Positions 6,382 to 14,377 of a DNA stretch of 64,000 bases are shown here, piece by piece. The notes beneath the pieces were generated by a model. That model did no database searches, was not told the origin of the DNA, and was given only the letters and a program-made list of their open reading frames with translations. The first letter of the stretch is position 1. Every line of letters starts with the position of its first letter. Origin of the DNA: CAYVUB01 sp964454675 (GTDB lineage: Bacteria > Bacteroidota > Bacteroidia > Flavobacteriales > Flavobacteriaceae); NCBI GenBank assembly GCA_964454675.1, contig CAYVUB010000015.1:1-64000 (forward strand), in the 5' to 3' direction. A program made the translations under genes and the position numbers.

Positions 6382-8331
6382 TTAATCTACGTTGTCGTGT
6401 AAAAATGAATTGTTGCTTCGTAATTGTACATCATTGTTATCGTCAGTACCAACAGACATTCTTGAAGTATTCAAATCGGAAGATGGTTTAGTTTCTTCCA
6501 AATTCACACCTTGCCTTTTATATGCGGGTTCTCTTTCAAATTCATCGATTTTTGCAGAATTAAACTTGTAATTGAATTCTTTCATCTTACGGCGTCTTTC
6601 GTCTGCCCGTTCTTTCAACATGTCTGAAATAGGGTTGTTCAACGGGTCAATATCATCGCCTTCCGCCAATGCTTCTTCTTTAACAACGGCTTCTTTTCTT
6701 TCAAATACAATTTCTTTTATTTCGGGTTGTATTTCGATTGTTTTTGTTTTTGAAATCGTTTCAGATGCTGTAAAATCATCAAGAACATAGCGTTTTTCGC
6801 CTTCTTCATTGGCTTCTGTTACATTTATCAATTCTACATATTCGTTAACATCCAATTCTTTTATATCATCATCCAGAGAAAACAGGATTTTTTCTTCGTT
6901 TTCAACCGGAAGGCTTGCTTCATCCTGAGATTTTGTATTGAAAGGCAAATCGAAAGTTAGTGTGATTTGTTGTTCATCTTCAAATGCAGGTGTTGGTTCT
7001 TCCTGAAATTCTTGAATAGGTGTGATGATAAAATCTTCTTCATCAAGCAATTCATGTATTTGAACCTCATCATAAATAACATTCAGGTTTCTGATAAATT
7101 CTGATGTAGGAATAATGTCTGAAATAATTTCTTCTGTTTTGAGCTCATCAACAATGTCGTTTTCAATGGTTTCTTCTTCAAAAAGATCGTGACGCACAAC
7201 AATGGTTTCTTCTTCGTTTTCAAGAATGATATCCGGCGTGATGATTGCCGGCTCGCGTTCTTTGATGTAAACATCCTGGTTATTTTGGTCGTCTTCCAAA
7301 GCGTGAACTACTTTTTTTGCTTCGGTGTTTGATATTTCATCCTGTTGTTCAATATTAAATCCTGTGGCAATAATGGTTACAGAAATTGATTCCTGTAAAG
7401 ATTCGTCTTCACCAACTCCCATGATAATATTGGCTCCGTGACCTGCTTCACTTTGAATATGATCATTGATTTCTCCTATTTCATCAATTGTAATTTCCTG
7501 AGCACCCGAAACGATAAGCAACAATACGTTTTTGGCACCTGTAATTTTATTGTCGTTCAATAACGGTGAATCTAAAGCTTTCATAATGGCTTCCTGCGCT
7601 CTGGTTTTACCCGAAGCTGTTGCAGAGCCCATAATGGCTGTACCGCTATTGCTCAATACGGTTTTTGCATCACGCAAGTCGATATTTTGGGTATAGTGAT
7701 GTGTAATTACTTCGGCAATACCTCTTGATGCTGTTGACAATACTTCGTCTGCCTTTGAAAAACCTGCTTTAAAACCAAGATTTCCATACACTTCACGAAG
7801 TTTATTGTTATTGATAACCACCAATGAATCTACATGAGCACGGAGGGTTTCGACACCTTTTTGGGCTTGTTCATTACGTAGTTTTCCTTCAAACAGGAAT
7901 GGCATGGTTACAATACCTACGGTCAATATATCGAGTTCTTTTGCCATTTTTGCAATGATAGGTGCTGCACCGGTACCGGTACCGCCGCCCATTCCTGCGG
8001 TGATGAATACCATTTTTGTATTGGTATCCAGCATACGGCGTATTTCTTCCAAACTTTCAATAGCTGCCTGCTCGCCTACATTGGGATTGGCTCCTGCACC
8101 TAAACCTTCGGTCAAGTTAACTCCTAACTGAATTTTGTTTGGCACTCCGCTGTTTTGCAGCGCCTGGGCATCTGTATTGCATATAACAAAATCAACGCCT
8201 TTAATTCCTTGATGAAACATGTGGTTTATAGCATTGCTTCCGCCACCGCCAACGCCTATCACTTTAATGACATTTGACTGGTTTTTTGGCAAATCGAATG
8301 CAATGTTTCCAAAATCATTTTTGTTGCTCAT
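6382..8331 (-). CDS. ftsZ: Cell division protein FtsZ
   Basis: Tubulin-like GTPase that forms the division ring. The globular domain spans about residues 15-325, with VIGVGGGGSNAINHM (about 25-38) and the tubulin signature GGGTGTG (115-121). The remaining roughly 320 residues form a long acidic, Glu-rich linker ending in a short C-terminal peptide (RSNNSFLHDNVD). The total, 649 aa, is much longer than E. coli FtsZ (383 aa), but long tails are usual in Bacteroidota. It is the last gene of the dcw cluster, 66 nt after ftsA, and is followed by a strong terminator. Confidence 0.97.
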   Translation of the reverse strand: MSNKNDFGNIAFDLPKNQSNVIKVIGVGGGGSNAINHMFHQGIKGVDFVICNTDAQALQNSGVPNKIQLGVNLTEGLGAGANPNVGEQAAIESLEEIRRMLDTNTKMVFITAGMGGGTGTGAAPIIAKMAKELDILTVGIVTMPFLFEGKLRNEQAQKGVETLRAHVDSLVVINNNKLREVYGNLGFKAGFSKADEVLSTASRGIAEVITHHYTQNIDLRDAKTVLSNSGTAIMGSATASGKTRAQEAIMKALDSPLLNDNKITGAKNVLLLIVSGAQEITIDEIGEINDHIQSEAGHGANIIMGVGEDESLQESISVTIIATGFNIEQQDEISNTEAKKVVHALEDDQNNQDVYIKEREPAIITPDIILENEEETIVVRHDLFEEETIENDIVDELKTEEIISDIIPTSEFIRNLNVIYDEVQIHELLDEEDFIITPIQEFQEEPTPAFEDEQQITLTFDLPFNTKSQDEASLPVENEEKILFSLDDDIKELDVNEYVELINVTEANEEGEKRYVLDDFTASETISKTKTIEIQPEIKEIVFERKEAVVKEEALAEGDDIDPLNNPISDMLKERADERRRKMKEFNYKFNSAKIDEFEREPAYKRQGVNLEETKPSSDLNTSRMSVGTDDNNDVQLRSNNSFLHDNVD

Positions 8332-8397
8332 ATAATTAGTTCTTTACTGGATTTATAATTAATTATTTTATGTTGTAAACTCTGCGTTAACAGAATC

Positions 8398-9717
8398 TTA
8401 TTCTGCATTATCTAAAAAATCTTTGACACGATCTGTAAGTTTTTCTAAAAACGACTTACGCTCTTTTTTGGGCTGCTCAACAGGCTCGTCCGGTGTTACT
8501 TCTGGTGTTTTAACTGTTTCGGCTTCTTTATCTTCTTTTTCAATTCGTCTGCGCTCCTGACGTTTTAAGCCGTCCATCACCAATCCTACTGCAGTTGCAT
8601 AGAGTGGGCTTGCTACTTCTTTATCACTATCACCGGCTAAATGTTCGTTAGGAAAGCCTATTCTGGTATCCATTCCTGTAATGTACTCAACCAATTGTTT
8701 CAGATGTTTTAATTGTGCACCGCCACCGGTCAACACGATTCCTGCAATAAGTTTTTTCTTTTGATCTTCGTGGCCGTAGTTTCTAATCTCTACATATACC
8801 TGTTCAATAATTTCCTCAACACGTGCGTGGATAATTCTTGATAGATTTTTTAAGGTTATTTCTTTAGGTTCTCTTCCTCTTAACCCAGGAATTGATACTA
8901 TCTCATTGTCCTTATTTTCTCCCGGCCATGCCGAACCGAATTTTATTTTTAAAAGTTCGGCCTGTTTTTCAATGATAGAGCAGCCTTCCTTGATGTCTTC
9001 TGTAATAACATTGCCACCAAACGGAATTACGGCAGTATGACGAATGATGCCGTCTTTGAAAATTGCTAAATCTGTTGTACCACCACCTATATCTATCAAT
9101 GCCACACCGGCTTCCTTTTCTTCCTGGCTTAATACGGCATTTGCCGATGCCAACGGCTCTAATGTAATGCCTTCCAGCTCCAAACCTGAACTTTTTACGC
9201 AACGTCCTATGTTTCTTATGGATGACACCTGCCCTACAACTACGTGAAAATTTGCTTCCAGCCTGCCGCCATACATCCCAATAGGTTCTTTGATTTCGGC
9301 TTGTCCGTCCACTTTATACTCTTGTGGCAACACATGGATAATTTCTTCTCCCGGAAGCATTACCAATTTATGTACCTGATTTATTAAACGGTCAATATCA
9401 TCTTCATCGATTACCAGTTCAGAATTTGGACGCGTGATATAATCACTATGCTGCAAACTTCTTATATGCTGCCCTGCAACACCAACCGTAACATCTTCTA
9501 TTTTAACTCCGCTTTCAGCTTCGGCTTCCTGTACCGCTTGTTGTATTGACTGTATGGTTTGGGTAATATTGTTAACCACACCTCTATGAACGCCCATACT
9601 TTTGGATTTTCCTATACCTAAAACCTCTGTTTTGCCATACTCGTTTTTACGACCTATCATGGCAACAATTTTTGTGGTTCCTATGTCTAATCCAACTGAA
9701 ATTTTATTAGCTTCCAT
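8398..9717 (-). CDS. ftsA: Cell division protein FtsA
   Basis: Actin-like ATPase that tethers FtsZ to the inner membrane. The 439-aa protein shows phosphate-1 VGLDIGTTKIVAMIG (8-22), the SHS2/1C subdomain around 85-165, phosphate-2 ALIDIGGGTTDLAIF (about 206-220) and the adenosine motif GIVLTGGGAQL (about 325-335). The C-terminus (KSFLEKLTDRVKDFLDNAE) is the amphipathic membrane-targeting helix, joined by a charged linker. It overlaps the end of ftsQ by 11 nt and precedes ftsZ, the canonical order. Confidence 0.96.
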   Translation of the reverse strand: MEANKISVGLDIGTTKIVAMIGRKNEYGKTEVLGIGKSKSMGVHRGVVNNITQTIQSIQQAVQEAEAESGVKIEDVTVGVAGQHIRSLQHSDYITRPNSELVIDEDDIDRLINQVHKLVMLPGEEIIHVLPQEYKVDGQAEIKEPIGMYGGRLEANFHVVVGQVSSIRNIGRCVKSSGLELEGITLEPLASANAVLSQEEKEAGVALIDIGGGTTDLAIFKDGIIRHTAVIPFGGNVITEDIKEGCSIIEKQAELLKIKFGSAWPGENKDNEIVSIPGLRGREPKEITLKNLSRIIHARVEEIIEQVYVEIRNYGHEDQKKKLIAGIVLTGGGAQLKHLKQLVEYITGMDTRIGFPNEHLAGDSDKEVASPLYATAVGLVMDGLKRQERRRIEKEDKEAETVKTPEVTPDEPVEQPKKERKSFLEKLTDRVKDFLDNAE

Positions 9718-10441
9718 TATTTACTTTTTTTGTGCAAATGACTTGATTATCAAACTTTAAGTTTATAACACTATACTTATTTAATACTTCGTCTTTTAAT
9801 CCTTTTTGATAAAAAACTTTTAAATTGTTTATTTTTTTATCCAACTGATTTAAAGTGCCGAGCTGTACGGTAAAATCGTTTTTTCTCAGTTTCAAATCGA
9901 ATGTTTCATTTTCATTTTGATGAATTTGCACTACGTGGCTTTTTAAAAATTCATCGTTTTGAATTTTTTTGGCAAGAGTGCATATATTTTTTAATTCATT
10001 TTCGTCAACAAATCCTGTCACTAACGGAACTCTTGCTGCAAAATTTGTTGATAACGGCATGTAGGAACCTTGTTCATCAACATAATAAGAGGCTTCGGTA
10101 CTTACTCTTGCCACAGGTTTCTTTTGTTTAACCTGAGCCGTCAAAGTGCCGTCAACACTCATAAACACTTGAGCTTCCTGAATCATCTGATTGGAATTTA
10201 GGGCAGTTTCCAATTCGTTCAAATCTATAATTTCTTTAGGCTTGTTTATAGCACTACCTTGATTTTGTATTAACAATTTACTAACATTTTCATGAGTGAT
10301 ATATAAGTTCTCTTCGCCTAAAAATTCAATATACGGACCACTTACTTTTCTTTGAGAATTTCTTACAGAAGAAAATGCAAAAAGAAAGATCACCAAAATT
10401 AGCAATACACTTATTTTTATATAGTTATAATTGATTCTCAA
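9707..10441 (-). CDS. ftsQ: Cell division protein FtsQ/DivIB
   Basis: A bitopic divisome protein of 244 aa: a short cytoplasmic end, one membrane segment (about residues 9-25, ISVLLILVIFLFAFSSV) and a periplasmic part with a POTRA-like region starting about residue 40 (LGEENLYITHENVSKLL) and a beta domain. Sequence conservation in this family is low; the call rests on topology, size and its place between murC and ftsA. It overlaps murC by 17 nt and ftsA by 11 nt, implying translational coupling. Confidence 0.88.
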   Translation of the reverse strand: MRINYNYIKISVLLILVIFLFAFSSVRNSQRKVSGPYIEFLGEENLYITHENVSKLLIQNQGSAINKPKEIIDLNELETALNSNQMIQEAQVFMSVDGTLTAQVKQKKPVARVSTEASYYVDEQGSYMPLSTNFAARVPLVTGFVDENELKNICTLAKKIQNDEFLKSHVVQIHQNENETFDLKLRKNDFTVQLGTLNQLDKKINNLKVFYQKGLKDEVLNKYSVINLKFDNQVICTKKVNNGS

Positions 10442-11837
10442 CGTTAAATGCTTGTTTTATATGTTTAACTTCTTCGCCAATATCTCCTGCACCAATGGTT
10501 AAGACAACCTGCGCACCGGATTGTTTTATGGCATTTATGATTTCCGGCTTTTGAATCAGTTTTTTATGTTTGTTAGTTATTTTTGCCAATAACCATTTTG
10601 ATGTAATACCTTCAACGGGTAATTCTCTTGCCGGATATATATCCAGCAGTAAAACTTCGTCAAACTTTGACAGGCTTTTTGCAAAATCATCGGCAAAATC
10701 TCTTGTTCTGCTAAAGAGATGCGGCTGAAAAATTGCGAGTACTTTTTTACCGGGATACATTTCTCTTACCGCTTGATGTACTGCATTGATTTCTTCGGGA
10801 TGATGTGCATAATCGTCAATAAACACTAAGTTTTCTGACTTTATTTGATATGTAAACCGACGTTTAACTCCTGTGTAAGATGCTAAAGCTTTGGCGAGCT
10901 GCGGGTGAGGGCAACCAAATTCTGCAGCCATCGCCAAGGCTATTAATGCATTCGACAAATTATGTCTGCCAGGTAGGTTAAATTTGAAATTGTACAGCGT
11001 TTGTGCCGGTGTTTTTACATCAAACACATAACTGCCGTTTATGATTTTTATATTTTGTGCCGAATAATCAGCGTTGTCTTCTATTCCGTAGGTGATACCT
11101 TGTATTGGAAGCCCGTTTTTGACAAACAGTTTTCCGTTGGGTTTTAACCGTTTTGAAAATTCCACAAACGATTGTTTGAGCATTTCGGCTTCACCATAAA
11201 TATCGAGATGGTCGGCATCCATTGAGGTTATGCAGGCCATATCGGGCGATAAGGTTAAAAATGAACGGTCAAACTCATCGGCTTCAACAACAGTTACTTT
11301 TGTTCCGTTAAGGATAAAGTTTGAATTATAATTTTCACTGATACCTCCCAAAAACGCTGTGACTTCAACATCACATTCGTTGAGCAAATGCCCCAAAATA
11401 CTCGTAGTGGTTGTTTTACCGTGTGTTCCTGCAACTGCCAGGCAAAACGTATTTTTGGTAATTTCGCCCAACACCGCAGAACGTTTCATAATCATAAACC
11501 CGTTATCAACAAAATGATTGTACTGCTTATGATTTTCGGGAATTGCAGGCGTATAAACAACAAGCGTGTTTTCGGGATTTAAAAATCCGGAATCTATTTG
11601 AGAGATATTGTCTTCAAAATTCACACTTACACCAATAGTTTCAAGACTGTCTGTAATATCGGTTTTAGTCTTGTCATATCCCGAAACCCGTTTTCCGTTT
11701 GCAACAAAATAACGCGCCAAGGCACTCATACCAATGCCCCCTATCCCAATAAAATACACGTTAGCAGCCCATCCTAAATCCTTTCCTAAGAGAAGGACTT
11801 TCTGATTGTTGTCGGTATGTTGCTCTTTTTTATTCAT
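10425..11837 (-). CDS. murC: UDP-N-acetylmuramate--L-alanine ligase (MurC)
   Basis: ATP-dependent cytosolic ligase adding L-Ala to UDP-MurNAc. The 470-aa protein has the Rossmann domain NVYFIGIGGIGMSALARYF (26-44), the ATP loop AGTHGKTTTT (136-145) and the stretches VVEADEFDRSFL, PGRHNLSNALIALAMA and FIDDYAHHPEEI. The family normally starts only about seven residues before NVYFIG. Here there are 25, and residues 13-24 (KVLLLGKDLGWA) are encoded by a flavobacterial palindromic repeat (11767-11801) also seen outside genes at 1636-1673. The start overlaps the end of murG by 8 nt, which supports the ATG at 11837. Confidence 0.96.
   Translation of the reverse strand: MNKKEQHTDNNQKVLLLGKDLGWAANVYFIGIGGIGMSALARYFVANGKRVSGYDKTKTDITDSLETIGVSVNFEDNISQIDSGFLNPENTLVVYTPAIPENHKQYNHFVDNGFMIMKRSAVLGEITKNTFCLAVAGTHGKTTTTSILGHLLNECDVEVTAFLGGISENYNSNFILNGTKVTVVEADEFDRSFLTLSPDMACITSMDADHLDIYGEAEMLKQSFVEFSKRLKPNGKLFVKNGLPIQGITYGIEDNADYSAQNIKIINGSYVFDVKTPAQTLYNFKFNLPGRHNLSNALIALAMAAEFGCPHPQLAKALASYTGVKRRFTYQIKSENLVFIDDYAHHPEEINAVHQAVREMYPGKKVLAIFQPHLFSRTRDFADDFAKSLSKFDEVLLLDIYPARELPVEGITSKWLLAKITNKHKKLIQKPEIINAIKQSGAQVVLTIGAGDIGEEVKHIKQAFNVENQL
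11767..11801. repeat. Palindromic repeat inside the 5' end of murC
   Basis: The block CCTAAATCC, TTTCCTAAGAGAA, GGACTTT matches the intergenic repeat at 1636-1673 with a few substitutions and short deletions. It is in frame with murC and encodes residues 13-24. Confidence 0.65.
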
Positions 11838-12969
11838 AACTAACAGGGTTTCTTCCCTTAGGGAAGACGGAAGATGAGCTTTTCAATAGCTTTTCAACTT
11901 CGTCTGCAATATCGTTGGTAGCATTTACCAATGCCAGTTTTTTAATGTTTTGTCCCAATACAAGCTGTCTTTCTTGTGATGCTGCCAATTGTGAAAACCG
12001 GTTTTCAAAATCGACATCCAAATCGGCTTCTTTAATGAGCAATGCCGCATCGTTATCTACAACAGCTTTGGCATTTTTGGTTTGATGATCTTCGGCAACG
12101 TTGGGTGACGGAATAAAAATTACCGGTTTACCAACTACACAAAGCTCTGATACCGAACTTGCTCCGGCACGAGAAATAATGATATCGCAAGCCGCATAAG
12201 CAAAATCCATCTGATTTAAAAACGGATATACCTGAACATTTTCAAAATTGTTATATTTTTTATATGTATCATAATACAACTTGCCACATTGCCATATAAC
12301 CTGCACATTTTGGGTTTGCAAAAATTCGAGTTCTTTTTCAATCAATTCATTGATGCGTCTCGAACCCAAACTACCACCCAAAACCAACAAGGTTTGCTTG
12401 CCTGCGCTCAGCTGAAAAAACGCTTTTGCCTGATCGGTTTTTGTTTCTATATCAAGTAAATCCTGACGTATGGGATTACCTGTTTTTATGAGCTTTTCTT
12501 TTGGGAAAAACCGCTCCAACCCATCATAAGCCACACATATTTTGTTCACTTTTTTGGCAAGCACTTTATTGGTAATTCCCGGAAATGAATTTTGCTCTTG
12601 AATCAATGTTGGAATGCCTTTTGATGCCGCCATTTGCAATAATGGTCCGCTTGCAAAGCCACCGGTACCAATAGCAACATCGGGTTTGAAGCGTTTGATG
12701 ATTTTTCGGGCGTTCCACAAACTGCTTATTAATTTGAATGGAAACATCAAATTCTTCATAGTCAATTGACGTTGAATACCGGAAATCCAAAGACCTTCAA
12801 TAGCATAACCTGCTTGTGGCACTTTTTCCATTTCCATACGATCCTTGGCACCAACAAATAAAAATTCTGCTTGTGGGAAACGTGATTTTAATTCGTTGGC
12901 AATAGCAATAGCCGGATAAATGTGTCCGCCAGTGCCGCCTCCGGAAAGTATAATTTTATATTGCCCCAT
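11830..12969 (-). CDS. murG: UDP-GlcNAc:undecaprenyl-PP-MurNAc-pentapeptide transferase (MurG)
   Basis: Peripheral membrane GT28 glycosyltransferase that converts lipid I to lipid II. The 379-aa protein has ILSGGGTGGHIYPAIAIA (7-24), EQNSFPGITNKVLA (about 125-138), VLGGSLGSRRIN (about 195-206) and the donor-site region ISRAGASSVSELCVVGKP (about 263-280). Both ends touch short repeats. The ATGGG start lies at the edge of the repeat at 12965-12998, and the last 16 or so residues (SSVFPKGRNPVSYE) are encoded by a related palindrome at 11844-11879. It overlaps murC by 8 nt. Confidence 0.96.
   Translation of the reverse strand: MGQYKIILSGGGTGGHIYPAIAIANELKSRFPQAEFLFVGAKDRMEMEKVPQAGYAIEGLWISGIQRQLTMKNLMFPFKLISSLWNARKIIKRFKPDVAIGTGGFASGPLLQMAASKGIPTLIQEQNSFPGITNKVLAKKVNKICVAYDGLERFFPKEKLIKTGNPIRQDLLDIETKTDQAKAFFQLSAGKQTLLVLGGSLGSRRINELIEKELEFLQTQNVQVIWQCGKLYYDTYKKYNNFENVQVYPFLNQMDFAYAACDIIISRAGASSVSELCVVGKPVIFIPSPNVAEDHQTKNAKAVVDNDAALLIKEADLDVDFENRFSQLAASQERQLVLGQNIKKLALVNATNDIADEVEKLLKSSSSVFPKGRNPVSYE
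11844..11879. repeat. Palindromic repeat encoding the MurG C-terminal tail
   Basis: The core TTCTTCCCTTAGGGAAGA is a palindrome and belongs to the same family as the elements at 12965, 14266, 14346 and 20903. It encodes MurG residues 364-376. Confidence 0.6.
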
Positions 12970-12998
12970 TGTCCTTCAGACATTTCCCTAAAAGGGAA
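12965..12998. repeat. dcw repeat element, copy at the murG start
   Basis: CCCATTGTCCTTCAGACA followed by TTTCCCTAAAAGGGAAA. Two palindromes in tandem (TGTCCTTC-GACA and TTCCCT-AGGGAA). On the minus strand its terminal ATGGG provides the murG start codon. Confidence 0.65.
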
Positions 12999-13071
12999 AA
13001 TGTATTTAGTTTAATATTACACTTAATTATTTTTTCAACTTTAAATACTTATAACTTCAAGTATTTATAAT

Positions 13072-14265
13072 TCATATCGCTTCACTCAAAATTTCGAGTG
13101 GATTTTCTTCTTCCGAATCTGGTTCTTTAACATCCTCTTTTTTAACACTAACGCTTAACAAAATCCCAATCGCCAAACAGGTCATCCAAATGGAAGTTCC
13201 TCCACTACTTATGAGTGGTAATGTTTGCCCCGTTACCGGAAACAGCTCTACCGCAACCGCCATATTTATCAATGCCTGAAACACAACAGGCAGCCCAACG
13301 CCAAGTGCCAGCAGTTTTCCAAAAACCGTATCTGCTTTTTGTGAAATGATAACAATTCTGAATAATAGCCACGAGTACATTACCACGAGAAATAAGCCGC
13401 CTATTAATCCGTATTCTTCAACGATGATGGCGAAAATAAAATCGGATGATGATTGCGGCAAAAAATATTTCTGGTCGCTTTTTCCCGGACCTACACCTTG
13501 AATCCCACCCGATGCTATGGCAATTTTTGCTTTTTCAATTTGATAATCGGCTTCGGTATTGCCGCCATTTGAAAAATTATCAATCCTGCTCATCCACGTG
13601 TCAATCCTGTTTGGCATAGCATCGGGAAATGCTTTTGCCACCAATACAAAAAGCGCGAGTGCTGCAATTCCTGAACACACAATAACTACCAGGTATCTTA
13701 ATGGATACCCACCAATAAATGTGAGCATCAAAACCATGACAAACATAATGGCGGCGGTTGAAAAATTAGCCGGAAGTATCAAGCTCAACACTAAAAAAAC
13801 CGGTATCCAAAGCGGTAAAATGGTTTCTTTAAATGTGATAGCTTTATCCTGAATTTTTGATAAATACCGGGCTACATACACCATCAAAACCACGGCTGCC
13901 AAAGTGGATGTTTGAAATGACATCCCAACAATCGGGATTTGAATCCACCGGCTGGCATTTGCACCTTCAATGGTTGTGCCCTGAAACATGGTTATAACGA
14001 GCAGCACCAAAACAACAGGCATCATAATCATTGACAATCCTCTGAAATATCTGTATGGTAAGCGATGTACACCATACATAATGATAAATCCTAAAAGCAA
14101 ATGCATTAAGTGTTTTATAAAAAAAGTAAACGTATTACCTGCTCCGCCTATGTACGCCAAATTGCTGGCTGCGCTATATACAGGCAAAAATGAGAATATG
14201 GCCAATAATGCGACTATTGCCCATAGTAATCTGTCTCCTTTTAAATTTTTAAATACACTTTGCAT
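13072..14265 (-). CDS. ftsW: SEDS family peptidoglycan polymerase FtsW
   Basis: A polytopic inner-membrane SEDS protein, 397 aa and about ten membrane segments, that polymerises septal glycan with its partner FtsI. Recognisable stretches are FFIKHLMHLLLGFIIMYGVH, GANASRWIQIPIVGMSFQTS, GPGKSDQKYFLPQSSSDFIF (about 253-272) and FPVTGQTLPLISSGGTSIW (about 339-357, the SEDS signature). It has an acidic cytoplasmic tail. The start follows directly after a dcw repeat at 14266. It lies between murD and murG as usual. Confidence 0.95.
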   Translation of the reverse strand: MQSVFKNLKGDRLLWAIVALLAIFSFLPVYSAASNLAYIGGAGNTFTFFIKHLMHLLLGFIIMYGVHRLPYRYFRGLSMIMMPVVLVLLVITMFQGTTIEGANASRWIQIPIVGMSFQTSTLAAVVLMVYVARYLSKIQDKAITFKETILPLWIPVFLVLSLILPANFSTAAIMFVMVLMLTFIGGYPLRYLVVIVCSGIAALALFVLVAKAFPDAMPNRIDTWMSRIDNFSNGGNTEADYQIEKAKIAIASGGIQGVGPGKSDQKYFLPQSSSDFIFAIIVEEYGLIGGLFLVVMYSWLLFRIVIISQKADTVFGKLLALGVGLPVVFQALINMAVAVELFPVTGQTLPLISSGGTSIWMTCLAIGILLSVSVKKEDVKEPDSEEENPLEILSEAI

Positions 14266-14377
14266 CCCATCTGTCCTTCGGACATCTTCCCTAAGGAAGA
14301 AATTAGTTAGTTATAATTACATTTTACTTTTTTCTTATCCGCATTTGTGTCTTCCCTTTGGGAAGATTAAGATGGGA
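14266..14377. repeat. Inverted-repeat-bounded element between murD and ftsW
   Basis: A 112-bp spacer that begins CCCATCTGTCCTTCGGACA plus TCTTCCCTAAGGAAGA and ends TCTTCCCTTTGGGAAGATT...AAGATGGGA. Its ends are inverted copies of the same repeat family, giving a small MITE-like layout with an AT-rich centre. It has no coding capacity. Confidence 0.55.
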
